A DNA stretch of 64,000 bases from Svornostia abyssi (lineage in GTDB: Bacteria > Actinomycetota > Thermoleophilia > Solirubrobacterales > Solirubrobacteraceae). Below are positions 37,399-47,190 of the stretch, piece by piece. Where the stretch lies: the NCBI GenBank assembly GCA_024666565.1, contig CP088295.1, positions 62,001 to 126,000 on the forward strand, written 5' to 3'. Under the pieces are notes generated by a model, which saw only the letters and a list, made by a program, of their open reading frames with translations, had not been told where the DNA came from and made no database searches. Numbering within the stretch: position 1 is the stretch's first letter; each line of letters begins with the position of its first letter. The position numbers and the translations under genes were made by a program.

Positions 37399-37477
37399 TG
37401 GTGGGCTCCTTTACTGCCTTGGCGTTCCTCTGCACTGCACACCGTGACTCGTCGGTGTACCGGTGTCATCAGGGGGT

Positions 37478-37497
37478 CCCCCAACGTGAACCCCACA
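37478..37497 (-). promoter_or_regulatory. Shared upstream motif, copy 1
   Basis: On the minus strand TGGGGTTCACGTTGGGGG lies about 80 bp before the start of the small coiled-coil gene. A copy with one substitution and one added base lies about 70 bp before the RTX-like gene start at 48628. Conservation in two otherwise unrelated leaders suggests a common regulator or sigma factor. Confidence 0.4.
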
Positions 37498-37535
37498 CTT
37501 TCCAGGACGCCTGCCGTCGCCGGATATTCCCCGGG

Positions 37536-38698
37536 CTACCGCGGGTCGCCGAAGCCGAGGTCCCGCCCGATGATCTCCTTCATGATCTCGTTCGAGCCGG
37601 CCCAGATCCGGGTCACCCGCGCGTCCATCCACGCGTGCGCGACCTCGTACTCCTCCATGTAGCCGTAGCCGCCGTGCAGCTGACACACGCGTCGACGACC
37701 TGGCCCTGCACGTCGCTGCTCCACCACTTGGCCTTCGCGGCGTCGACGGGAGAGAGCTCGCCCTTGCTGTGCGCCAGGGTGCACTGGTCGACATAGGCCT
37801 GCGTGACGTCGAGCCGCGTGACGAGGTCGGCGAGCAGGAAGCGGTTGTGCTGGAACGAGCCGATCGGGCGCCGGAACGCCATGCGGTCCTTGGCGTACTG
37901 CAGCGTGATGTCCAGCGCCGCGCGCGCGTGCGCGACGTTCGTGATCGCCGAGCCCATCCGCTCCTGCGCGAGGTGCTCCATCATGTGCTTGAAGCCGCCG
38001 TCCAGCTCACCGATGACGAGCTCGTCCGGGACGTGGACGTCCTCGAAGAACAGCTCGGCCGTATCGGCCTCGTGCTGGCCGACCTTCTCCAGGACGCGGC
38101 CGCGCGAGAAGCCCTCCATGCCGGCCTCGATGCCGAACAGCGTGATGCCGCGACCCTTCGGCCCGCCGCCGGTGCGCGCCGCGGTGACGATGAGGTCGGC
38201 GTTGCCGCCGTTCGTGATGAACGTCTTCGAGCCGTTGACGATCCAGCCGTCGCCGTTGCGCACCGCGGTGGTCTTCAGCGCGCCGAGGTCGGAGCCCGCC
38301 TCGGGCTCGGTCATCCCGATCGCGGTGACGATGTCGCCGCTGCAGAACCCCGGCAGCCAGCGCTCCTTCTGCTCCTCGGTGGTGAGGCGCAGGAGGTACG
38401 GGGCGATGATGTCGACCTGGATGCCGAAGCTCGACCCGTAGGCCACGCCGATCCGCGACAGCTCCTCGTTGAGGACCGCGTTGAAGCGGAAGTCGTCGAT
38501 GTCCGACCCGCCGTACTGCGCGGGCACGCCGAGCCCGAGGAAGCCGAGCTCGCCGGCCTTCTTCCAGGTCTCGCGGTCGATGAGCCGGTCGGCGCGGTGC
38601 TGCTCGCGCCGCGGCAGCACCTCCTTGGCCACGAACGCGCGCACGCTTTCGCGGAAGAGCTCGTGCTCGGGCTCGAACAGCGTGCGCTTCAACGACAT
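37536..38698 (-). pseudogene. Acyl-CoA dehydrogenase, frameshifted
   Basis: About 387 residues after repair. The N-terminal helical domain is followed by the FAD-binding ITAIGMTEPEAGSDLGALKT and later VNGSKTFITNGG, and the C-terminal part ends in LHGGYGYMEEYEVAHAWMDA and RIWAGSNEIM. The catalytic Glu is in the last segment. It oxidises acyl-CoA to enoyl-CoA in beta-oxidation, passing electrons to ETF. One base is missing near 37682; restoring it gives VVDACVQLHGGYG. GGAGG precedes ATG 38698. It stands apart from fadAB and probably feeds the same pathway. Confidence 0.87.
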
Positions 38699-38770
38699 GG
38701 CGGGGGACCTCCGGGGATGGGTACGAGCGTGTCTCGCACCCATCATCCCGGATCGCCGCCGCTGGACGGG

Positions 38771-40180
38771 TTACGCCCTGCGGCTCCTGAACGGTCCCCA
38801 GATCGCGAACGTCAGCCCCGCGTTCGACGCGGGCTGGTCCAGCGGCGCCTGCCCCGCCGCCAGCCGGTCACCCTGCTGGCTGACGAAGAACGTCTGGCCG
38901 TCGGGCGAGAAGCAGCCGCCGCAGAACTCGGTCGAGTTCAGCACCGTCTTGGCGAAGTCGTAGATCCGCCCGTCGAGCGTCACGCCGCGGATGAACTGCT
39001 CGTCGTCGCCGTCCTCCTGGAGCCAGACGTCGCCCGTGCCGGGGACCAGGACGAGGTTGTCCGGGTTCTCGAGCTGATCGCTGTTCGTCGACTCGTAGAT
39101 GAGCTTGAGCTTGCCGCCGCCCCTGGCGTCGGGCTCGTACTCCCACAGCTGGCCGAGCTGCGCCTCGCCGCCTGTCGTGCAGTCGAAGTAGACCTTGCGC
39201 GGGGAGGACCAGCAGCCCTCCGTGCGGTCGAAGATCGCGGCGCCCTTCGCCTGGGCCTCCTTGCGGACCGTGTCCGTGAGCGGGTTGGGCTCCTCGATCG
39301 TCACCCACTCGGTCTGGAAGACCTCGCCCGGGTTCGCCGTGTTCGCGTCGAAGTTCGGCCGCCCCTTCACCACCAGGGCCTGGAGCACGCCGCCGAAGTC
39401 CGCGAGGTCGCCGTACTCCTTCGGGCGGCGGTCGGGAACGAACCGGTACAGACACGCGTCCCCGCGGTCCTCGGTCTGATAGAGAACCCCGTTCAGCCAG
39501 GCGACGGCCTCGCGCGAGAACCGGCCCGCGTCGACGATCGGCTGCGGCGTGACGGCCTTCGTCGCGTCGGCCGGGATCTCGAACGCGTAGCCGTGCGGGA
39601 CGCCCGTCCCGGCCGTCGTGTTCGACTCGGTCGCGCCGTAGTTGAAGATCTCCTCGCAGGTGATCCACGATCCCCACGGCGTGACGCCGCCGGCGCAGTT
39701 CGTGTGCGTGCCGCCGAGAATCCCGAACACCTCCTGGACCTTGCGGTCGGGGCCGACCACGAGCTTCGTGTTGCCGCCGCGGACGTTGACGTCGGGGTCG
39801 TACCGCTTGCCGGTCGGCACCGGGACGTTGATCTCGCCCGCGCGGGAGCGGTTCTCGTGATTGCGGATCAGCACCGTCGTGCCGCGCGGGCCGCGGAAGG
39901 CACCCGTGCCGTCCATGATGCTGGGGGTCGGGTTGCCGTCGCGCATCGGGTCGCCGCTGCGGTTGATCAGCCGGTACTCGAAGCCCTTGGGCAGCGAGAG
40001 GAACTCGATGCCGGTGTCGATCTCCGGGGTCGGCGCGAGGGGACCGTACCCGGGGACGACGGGTGGCTTGCCCTGCGCGCTGTTCGCCGCGAGCGCGCTG
40101 ATGGGCCCGCCGATGGCGAGGCCGCCACCGATCGCCGCGGAACCCTGCACGAACGTCCTGCGTGACACGTCGACTGCCAT
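38771..40180 (-). CDS. phoX: PhoX-family alkaline phosphatase, Tat-exported
   Basis: About 469 residues. It starts with a twin-arginine signal (SRRTFVQGSAAIGGGLAIGG). The calcium/iron-dependent PhoX domain (DUF839) follows: FKYRLI-like text, RNHEN, CAGGVTPWGSWITCEE with the metal-binding Cys and Glu, and PDNLVLVPGTGDVWLQEDGD. It releases phosphate from organic esters outside the cell. GGAGG precedes the ATG, and a PHO box at 40248-40289 indicates induction by phosphate starvation. Confidence 0.88.
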   Translation of the reverse strand: MAVDVSRRTFVQGSAAIGGGLAIGGPISALAANSAQGKPPVVPGYGPLAPTPEIDTGIEFLSLPKGFEYRLINRSGDPMRDGNPTPSIMDGTGAFRGPRGTTVLIRNHENRSRAGEINVPVPTGKRYDPDVNVRGGNTKLVVGPDRKVQEVFGILGGTHTNCAGGVTPWGSWITCEEIFNYGATESNTTAGTGVPHGYAFEIPADATKAVTPQPIVDAGRFSREAVAWLNGVLYQTEDRGDACLYRFVPDRRPKEYGDLADFGGVLQALVVKGRPNFDANTANPGEVFQTEWVTIEEPNPLTDTVRKEAQAKGAAIFDRTEGCWSSPRKVYFDCTTGGEAQLGQLWEYEPDARGGGKLKLIYESTNSDQLENPDNLVLVPGTGDVWLQEDGDDEQFIRGVTLDGRIYDFAKTVLNSTEFCGGCFSPDGQTFFVSQQGDRLAAGQAPLDQPASNAGLTFAIWGPFRSRRA

Positions 40181-40247
40181 GGGGGTGAGCCCTCCGGCGC
40201 TGGATGTGTGCGGACCCCCGGAGTCCTACGTTCGCCCCTTCCACCCG

Positions 40248-40289
40248 GTGTGACAAAGCTGTTGGCTGGCGGTGACATTGCTGTGACCG
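40248..40289 (-). promoter_or_regulatory. PHO box (PhoP site) upstream of phoX
   Basis: On the minus strand GTCAC appears three times and a weaker CCAAC once, at an exact 11-bp period (plus-strand units begin at 40250, 40261, 40272 and 40283). Four such units with 11-bp spacing match the actinobacterial PHO box built from GTTCACC-like repeats. The array lies 70-110 bp upstream of the phoX start, with TAGGAC as a possible -10 further down. It is also 40-80 bp from the divergent methyltransferase. Confidence 0.65.
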
Positions 40290-40327
40290 GCGATCGGGAT
40301 CCGGTGCAACGGCGTAGGCTCGGCGGG

Positions 40328-41209
40328 GTGGAAGGTCGCGACGTGTACTCGAGCCCACCGCCCCCGCCGCGGCGCACGGACGAGACCCGCGTCTCCCGCC
40401 GTGCGCTGTTCGGCCTGCGCATGACGGGCCGGGCGCGGGCGGAGATCGACTTCGAGGGCGCCACCGCGCGGGTGCGGACGGACGCCGAGGCCGCGCTGGC
40501 GTGGCCGGTCCTCGACCAGCTCGGCCCCGTGGCCGAGGTCCTCGCCGACCTGACCGAGGTCGCGCGCGGCGACCGCGTCCTCGACGCGGGAGCCGGTGAC
40601 GGCAACGTGTCGCGCGCGTGTCGCGCGCGCGGGGCACGGGTGGACGCGTGCGACATCGCCGCCGCAGCGATCGCCCGCGGCCGCGAGCGGTGCGAGCCCG
40701 CGGTCACGTGGCAGCAGGCCGACATCCAGGCGCTGCCCTACGCCGACGACCAGTTCGACGTCGTGATCTCCGCGTTCGGCGCCCCGCTCGCGCCCCGTCC
40801 CGAACGCGCCGTCGACGAGCTCGTCCGCGTGTGCCGTCCGGGGGGCCGGCTCGCGGTCGCCGCCTGGGTGCCGCGGGGGCTGCCCGGCGGTCTGACCGAG
40901 TTCGCCGAGCATGTCCGGCCGCTCCCCGACGGGATCCCGTCGCCGGCCGCGTGGGGCCGGGACGCGGTGATCCGCAACCTGCTGGGCCCGCACCTCGAGG
41001 ATCTGGAAGTGCGGACCCGCACGGTTCGGATCGCCGGCTTGACGCCCGACGAACTGTTCACCGCGCTCGCGCGGGGCACGTTCACCGCCGAGCAGCGCGA
41101 CGAGCTCCGGCCGGCGTTCGATCGGCTCCTGGCGTCGTCGAGCAACGACCCGGCGGGAGTCGAGCTCGATGCCCGCTACGTCGTCGTGAGCGGCACCGTC
41201 CCGAGCTGA
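40328..41209 (+). CDS. Class I SAM-dependent methyltransferase
   Basis: About 293 residues. The SAM-binding motif reads VLDAGAGDGNVSRACRARGA near residue 85. Motif II is VDACDIAAAAIARGRER, and DVVISAFGAPLAPRPE and VRVCRPGGRLAVAAWVP follow. This resembles UbiE/ArsM-type enzymes acting on small molecules. The substrate is unknown. GTG 40328 has TAGGCT (40315-40320) exactly seven bases upstream, so the mRNA is probably leaderless. It is divergent from phoX, with the PHO box between them. Confidence 0.85.
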   Translation: MEGRDVYSSPPPPPRRTDETRVSRRALFGLRMTGRARAEIDFEGATARVRTDAEAALAWPVLDQLGPVAEVLADLTEVARGDRVLDAGAGDGNVSRACRARGARVDACDIAAAAIARGRERCEPAVTWQQADIQALPYADDQFDVVISAFGAPLAPRPERAVDELVRVCRPGGRLAVAAWVPRGLPGGLTEFAEHVRPLPDGIPSPAAWGRDAVIRNLLGPHLEDLEVRTRTVRIAGLTPDELFTALARGTFTAEQRDELRPAFDRLLASSSNDPAGVELDARYVVVSGTVPS

Positions 41210-41280
41210 GCGCCAACGCGCCAAGTTACTCGCGCGTCTCCGCTCGTTAGCCGAACACATTCCCATCCCCTTCTCTGGGG

Positions 41281-43664
41281 ATGCTCATGGCGTTCATCAC
41301 GTGCGACATCCTGGTGCTGAGCCCCACGGCCCCGCTCCGTGCGGACCTCGCGCAGCGCCTGGCCCCCCTCGTGCAGCGCCCACCCCAGACCGCCGCCTCC
41401 ATCGACGCCGCGCTGCCACTGCTGGCGGGCGGGCGGCACGTCGTCGTCGCCGATCCCGCAGCCGGGGACGCCCTGGCCCTCGCGAACCGCCTGCCCGAAG
41501 CGGGCGGCAGCGTCGGCATCGTGCTGCTCGCCGAGACGGCCCCCGCCCCGCTCCCGATGGGCGTGGTGCAGGCCGTCCCGGTCACCGCGACCGACCTTGC
41601 GCTCGGGCTCGCCGTCGGCCAGGCCGCGCAGTTCGCCTCCGCCGCCCGGACCCGCGTCGACGCCGCGCGTGAGCTCGACGAGCTCGCGACGCTCATGCCG
41701 GACACGGCGGCGCTGCTGTTCGACCAGCACCTCGTCTGCCAGCTCGCACGCGGACCGCTCATCGACCGGATCCGACTCGAGTCGATCGAGCTGACGGGGC
41801 AGACCGCAGAGCAGATGGCCGGCCCGAACTGGCAGTACACGCGCCCGTTCTGGGAGGCCGCACTGCGCGGCTCGCGCCAGCGGTTCGACTACTCCTTCGA
41901 GGAGACCGGCCACGTCTACGCGACGGAGCTCATCCCCCCACCGCGCGGGGGGCCGCGTCCTCGACATCGCGTGCGTGATCGCGGACGTCACCGCACAGCG
42001 CCGCGCCGAGGCCGCGGAGGCGGAGGCCCGCGCGCAGCTGACCCGCAACGAGGCCCGCTACCGCGCGATGGTCGACAACCTCCACGAGGGCGTGGCCCTG
42101 CTCGACGCAGACGGGCGCTGGGTGGCCAACGCGAGCGCGCAGCGCATCCTCGGGCTCACCGCGGCGCAGCTCTCGGGCGAGGAGCCGCTCCCGCCGGCGT
42201 GGACGGCCACGGACGCCGACGGAAACCCCCTCCCGCTGCGCGACCTCCCCGGCCACGAGACCCGCCGCACCGGCGTGGCGCAGACGGATCGCACGCTCGG
42301 CCTTCGCCTCGCCGACGGCACGTCGCGCTGGCTGCTGGTCAACACCGAACCGATTCCCGCGCAGACCGACCCGACGCGGCGCGACGTCGTCTCCTCCTTC
42401 ATCGACGTCACCGCGCAGCGCGAGGCCGAGCGCGCCCTCGCCAGCGAGCACGCGGACCTCGCCGAGGCCCAGGCCCTCGCACGCGTGGGGTCGTTCCGCA
42501 TGGATCTGAGCGACATGAGCTGGTCGTGGTCCGACGAGGCGTGCCGCATCTTCGGCCGGTCCCCCGGGGACCCGCCCGCGGACTTCCCGGCCCTCCTCGA
42601 GCACGTGCACCCCGACGACCAGGAGTTCATCGCCCGGACCTGGGCGCAGCGCCAGGGCCAGCCCGCCGGACCGATGGAGCTGTACTTCCGCCTGCGCCAT
42701 CGGGGCGGCTCGGTGGCGTACGTGCATCTGCGCGCGCACGTCGAGCGCGATGCCACCGGGCGCGCGACGACGTTCGCCGGGATCGTGCAGGACATCAGTG
42801 AGCGGCAGGAGGCCGAGCTCGCCCTGCGCGCCGCGCAGCGGCGGTTCGAGGCCGCGTTCGACGAGGCGCCCATCGGCATGATCCTCATGGACGCCGACGG
42901 CCGGAACGTCCGTGTGAACCGCGCGATCTGCGAGCTGACGGGTCACACCCACGCCGAGCTGCTGCGCCGCCGCCACGGCGTCATGACCGACACGGACCAG
43001 AGCGCGGAGGACCTCCAAGCGCTCGGCGACCTGCTCGCCGGAACCGTGCAGCGCTGGAGCGCCGAGCGACGGCTCATCGCCTCGGACGGCCGCGCGATGT
43101 GGGTGCAGCTGTCCGCCGCGCGCCTGCAGGTCACCCCGGACGAGCCGCCGATGATCCTCGTCCACTACCTCGACATCAGCCACCGCCACCGCCTCGAACG
43201 ACGGCTGCGCCACACTCGCCGAGCACGACCCGCTGACCGGCGTGCCGAACCGGCGGGCGTGGGAGTCCCAGGTCCCGCAGGCCATCGAGGAGGCCGAGCG
43301 CTCAGGCGCCCCCCTCGGCGTGGCGCTGCTCGACCTCAACGCGTTCAAGGCCGTCAACGACACGCTCGGCCACGACGCGGGCGACCGCGTGCTGCGCGAG
43401 GTCGCTGCAGCGTGGCGCGGCCAGCTCCGTGACAGCGACCTGCTGGCCCGCCTCGGTGGCGACGAGTTCGCCGTCCTGCTGCCCGACTGCGGCGAGGGCG
43501 ACCTCACCGAGCTGGCCCGTCGTCTGCGCACCGCGCTGCGCTACGACCCCGGGTGCTCGGTCGGCGCCGTGACCTGGCACCCCGGCGAGAACGCCGAGGA
43601 CCTCGTGCGCCGCGCCGACGAGGCGCTGTACCGGGACAAGCTGGCGTCCCGCGACGCATCCTGA
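41281..43664 (+). pseudogene. Multi-PAS GGDEF diguanylate cyclase, two frameshifts
   Basis: About 793 residues after two single-base repairs. An N-terminal receiver-like domain without clear phosphorylation residues is followed by a degenerate PAS, then PAS domains at YRAMVDNLHEGVALLDADGR, SWSWSDEACRIFGRSPGD and APIGMILMDADGRNV. A GGDEF domain with intact LARLGGDEFAVLLPD follows. Removing one C from the run at 41934-41939 restores ELIPHRAGGRVLDIACVI; removing one A near 43213 restores RRLRHLAEHDPLTGVPNRR. No EAL domain is present, so it should make c-di-GMP. The start may be ATG 41281 or 41287. Confidence 0.85.
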
Positions 43665-43771
43665 ACCCGTAGCGAGACTGCGGAATTTCACTGGTGCAGG
43701 CGACCGTCCGAGGTGCGAGGATGCCGCCGGCGCGTCCGCGCCGGCCCGCACCCCCGCAAGGCGGCATCTCC

Positions 43772-45190
43772 ATGACTGACGAACCCGATCGCACCGAGGA
43801 CTCCGAGCCGGAGGCTGCCCCCGCTGCGCAGGCCCCGCCGCCGAAGGGGCGCATCTACACCGCGCGGGCCCTCATCCTCGTCGCCGTCCTCGTCGGCACG
43901 CTGTCGATCTTCGCGACGTGGGCGCGCGAGCAGTTGCTGAACACTGACCAATGGGTCGAGACGAGCACCGAGCTGCTGGAGAACGAGGCGATCAACGACG
44001 AGATCGCCAACTACCTCGTGGACGAGCTGTACGCCAACGTGGACGTCAGCCAGCAGCTGTCCGATCGGCTGCCGCCGGAGCTCCAGCCGCTCGCACCGGC
44101 CGCCGCCGCGGCGGTGCGCCAAGGGCTCGACCGGATCTCCACGCGGGCGCTGCAGAACCCGAAGGTGCAGACGCTCTGGGCGGACGCCAACCGCGTCTCC
44201 CACGAGCAGTTCGTCGCCATCATCCTCGATGAGCAATCCGGGGCGGTCACGGCGACGGACGGCGTGGTGACGCTCGACCTGCGCAGCATCCTCACCCAGA
44301 TCGGCCAGCGGATCGGACTGCCGAATTCGGTGCTGGCCAAGATCCCCGAGAGCGCCGCCGAGATCGAGATCGTGCGATCCGATGAGCTGAAGACCGCGCA
44401 GAACGCGGCGCAGGCGCTGAAGACGGGCTCGTACCTCCTGACCTTCCTCACGCTCGGCCTGCTCATGCTCGCGGTGTGGCTGGCCCGCGGCCGGCGCCGG
44501 TCGACCATGCTCGCGGCGGGCTGGGCGCTCGTCGCCGCGGGCGCGATCGTGCTGCTCGCCCGCGGCATCGCCGGCCAGTACATCGTCGACTCGCTCACGA
44601 CCACCGCGTCCGTGCAACCAGCGGCCGCGGCGGCGTGGGACATCGGCACGACCCTGCTGACCACACTCGGCTGGCAGTTCGTCATCGTCGGCATCGGCGT
44701 GGTGATCGCGGCGTGGCTCGCCGGGCCCTCCCGCCCGGCCGTGGCACTGCGAGAGTTCAGCGCGCCGGCGCTGCAGCAGCGGCCGGACGCCGTCGGCATC
44801 GGCGTCGGCGTCGCCCTCGTCCTGCTCATCGCGTGGGCGCCGATCCCGGCGCTGCGCCGGCCCTGGTTCGTCCTGCTCCTCATCATCCTCGTGGCGTTCG
44901 GCGTCGTCGCGCTGCGCCGTCAGACCGAGCGGGAGTTCCCCGACGCCGAGAGCCGCGGGTTCGACTTCTCGGCCCTGCGCAGCCGCGGTGCCGCAGCCGC
45001 CGATGCCGCGAAGCGCGCGGCCGGCAAGGTCGGCGGTTCCGGCGCTGACCAGGAACCGGCCGCGCTCCCGGCACCCGACGCGGGCGAGGCGCGCATCGCG
45101 CAGCTCGAACGGCTCGCGAAGCTGCGCGACGCCGGCGTGCTCAGCGACGATGAGCTCGCCGCCGAGAAGGAACGCCTGCTGCACGCATGA
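43772..45190 (+). CDS. Integral membrane protein with C-terminal SHOCT domain
   Basis: About 472 residues. An N-terminal helix is followed by a large external domain of helices (about 50-210: LLNTDQWVETSTELLENEAI, then ALQNPKVQTLWADANR). Three to five further helices and a cytoplasmic tail ending in a SHOCT motif (LERLAKLRDAGVLSDDELAA) complete it. Such proteins are common in actinobacteria and of unknown function. Its stop overlaps the start of the holin-phosphodiesterase gene by four bases, so the two are co-translated and probably cooperate in the membrane. Confidence 0.78.
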   Translation: MTDEPDRTEDSEPEAAPAAQAPPPKGRIYTARALILVAVLVGTLSIFATWAREQLLNTDQWVETSTELLENEAINDEIANYLVDELYANVDVSQQLSDRLPPELQPLAPAAAAAVRQGLDRISTRALQNPKVQTLWADANRVSHEQFVAIILDEQSGAVTATDGVVTLDLRSILTQIGQRIGLPNSVLAKIPESAAEIEIVRSDELKTAQNAAQALKTGSYLLTFLTLGLLMLAVWLARGRRRSTMLAAGWALVAAGAIVLLARGIAGQYIVDSLTTTASVQPAAAAAWDIGTTLLTTLGWQFVIVGIGVVIAAWLAGPSRPAVALREFSAPALQQRPDAVGIGVGVALVLLIAWAPIPALRRPWFVLLLIILVAFGVVALRRQTEREFPDAESRGFDFSALRSRGAAAADAAKRAAGKVGGSGADQEPAALPAPDAGEARIAQLERLAKLRDAGVLSDDELAAEKERLLHA

Positions 45191-47190
45191 GCACCACGCC
45201 CGAAGACCCCCGGGTGCCACGCGCCGTCGGCTGGCACCCCGAGACCCCGCGCCTGCGGCCGTTCCGGCTGCTCATCTCGTGGATCGTGTCGACCGCGGCC
45301 CTGCTGGCGGCCGCGTCGATCGTGCCGGACGTGGAGATCGAAGGCGTCCCGGGCGCGTTCGCGATCGCGGCGATCATCGCCGTGCTCAACGCGATCCTGC
45401 CGCCGATCATCGCCGCGCTGCGGCTGCCGCTCACGCTGCTGCTCGGCTTCGTCCTCGTGCTCCTCGTCGATGCGGTCGCGCTGAAGTGGGCGTCGGACGT
45501 CGTCGACGGATCCTTCGGCATCGACAGCTTCGGCCTCGCGATGGCCGTGTCCCTGCTCGCGGCGGCGATCGACCTCATCCTCCAGGTGATCTTGGGGACG
45601 AACGACGACGAGCAGTACACGCTGCGCGTCGTCCGGCGGATCGCGCGCCGCCAGGGGTCGCTGGCCAAGGACGATTCCCCGGGGCTCATCTGCCTGGAGA
45701 TCGACGGCCTCGGCCTGCCGGTGCTCGAGCGCGCGATGCGCAGCGGCCACGCCCCGAACCTCGCGAGGTGGATCGCCGAGGACGGCTACCGGCTCATCGA
45801 ATGGGAGACCGACCTGTCCTCCCAGACGGGCGCCAGCCAGGCGGGCATCCTGCTCGGCAGCAACGAGGGCATCCCCGCGTTCCGCTGGGTCGAGAAGGAC
45901 CGCGGCGTCATCATGAGCTGCTCGCGCCCGCAGGACTGCGCGGAGATCGAGCGTCGCCACGCGACGGGCAACGGGCTGCTCGTCAACGGCGGGGCGAGCC
46001 GAGGGAACCTGCTGAGCGGCGAGGCCGACGACGCGATCCTCACCATCAGCCGCCTCGGCGACGAGGTCAAGGCCAACCCCGGCTACCGCGGGTTCCTCGC
46101 GAACGGGTTCAACGTCACGCGGATGGTCGTGCTGTTCGCGTGGGAGGTCGTCCTCGAACTGCTCGCCGCGGGCCGCCAGCGCCGGCGCGACGTCGTTCCT
46201 CGCGGCCACCGCGGCGGCGTGTATCCGTTCCTGCGCGCGGTGATGTGCGTCTTCGTGCGCGACCTCGTGATCTACAGCGTCCTGACGGACATGATGCGCG
46301 GCCGCCCCGCGGTGTACGCGACGTTCGCCAGCTACGACGAGGTGGCGCACCACTCCGGCCTGGAGCGCCCCGACACCCTCGAAGCACTGCGCAAGCTCGA
46401 CCAGCAGTTCGGCCGGGTCGCCAACGCGCGCGCGTACGCCCCGCGGCCGTACGAGATCGTCGTCCTGTCCGACCACGGGCAGACGCAGGGCGCGACCTTC
46501 AAGCAGCGCAACGGCTACGGCCTGGACGAGCTCGTCGAGCGCTCGCTGGAGGGCACGGACGGCATGGTGTCCCTCATGGGCGGCGACGAGATCGACACCG
46601 TCGCGGGCGCCGCGCTCGGCGAGGCCACCGGCCGCCCCGTGGACAAGGAGGACCGCCGCACGGCTGCCGGCGTGCCCGTCGGCGACCAGCACACCGTGGT
46701 GATGGGCTCGGGCAACCTCGGGCTCATCTACCTCATGGAGGAGGCGCGGCGGCTGACGTTCGAGGAGCTCAACGAGCGCCACCCGCGGCTGCTGCCGGCA
46801 CTGCGCGAGCACGAGCACATCGGCTGGCTGCTCGTGCGGTCATCCGAGCGCGGGCCGCTCGTCCTCGGGCCGCGCGGCGAGCGCGAGCTGGCCACCGGCA
46901 ACGTCATCGGCGAGGACCCGCTCGCGCCGTTCTCCCCGCGCGCGGCGCAGCACCTGCTGCGCACCGACGGCTTCGAGCACGTCGCCGACATCATGGTCGG
47001 CAGCTTCTACGACCCGCTGCTGCACGAGGGCTGCGCGTTCGAGGAGCTCATCAGCTTCCACGGCGGGCTCGGCGGCGAGCAGACCGAGCCGTTCATCCTC
47101 GCGCCGCCGCACCTGCCGCTGCCCGACGAGGAGCTCATCGGCGCAGCGGCGGTGCATGAGGTGCTGGTCTCGTGGCGTCCTAGCGCTTGA
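45187..47190 (+). CDS. Phage-holin-family membrane domain fused to an alkaline-phosphatase-superfamily domain
   Basis: About 667 residues. Residues 25-140 form the four-helix Phage_holin_4_2 domain (LLISWIVSTAALLAAA, AIIAVLNAILPPII, LTLLLGFVLVLLVDAVALK). A long soluble domain has the alkaline-phosphatase/phosphodiesterase pattern: LICLEIDGLGLPVLERAM with a metal-binding Asp, TGASQAGILLGSN with the Thr/Ser nucleophile region, TFASYDEVAHHSG and IVVLSDHGQTQGATF. It probably hydrolyses a phosphodiester or phospholipid head group at the membrane. It is coupled to the SHOCT protein. The 3' end overlaps a convergent RTX-like gene by 11 bp. Confidence 0.8.
   Translation: MSTTPEDPRVPRAVGWHPETPRLRPFRLLISWIVSTAALLAAASIVPDVEIEGVPGAFAIAAIIAVLNAILPPIIAALRLPLTLLLGFVLVLLVDAVALKWASDVVDGSFGIDSFGLAMAVSLLAAAIDLILQVILGTNDDEQYTLRVVRRIARRQGSLAKDDSPGLICLEIDGLGLPVLERAMRSGHAPNLARWIAEDGYRLIEWETDLSSQTGASQAGILLGSNEGIPAFRWVEKDRGVIMSCSRPQDCAEIERRHATGNGLLVNGGASRGNLLSGEADDAILTISRLGDEVKANPGYRGFLANGFNVTRMVVLFAWEVVLELLAAGRQRRRDVVPRGHRGGVYPFLRAVMCVFVRDLVIYSVLTDMMRGRPAVYATFASYDEVAHHSGLERPDTLEALRKLDQQFGRVANARAYAPRPYEIVVLSDHGQTQGATFKQRNGYGLDELVERSLEGTDGMVSLMGGDEIDTVAGAALGEATGRPVDKEDRRTAAGVPVGDQHTVVMGSGNLGLIYLMEEARRLTFEELNERHPRLLPALREHEHIGWLLVRSSERGPLVLGPRGERELATGNVIGEDPLAPFSPRAAQHLLRTDGFEHVADIMVGSFYDPLLHEGCAFEELISFHGGLGGEQTEPFILAPPHLPLPDEELIGAAAVHEVLVSWRPSA

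Noticed and set aside
44988..47159. 723-residue open frame overlapping the SHOCT and holin-phosphodiesterase genes
   Set aside because: Arg/Pro-rich shadow in another frame of two well-supported genes.
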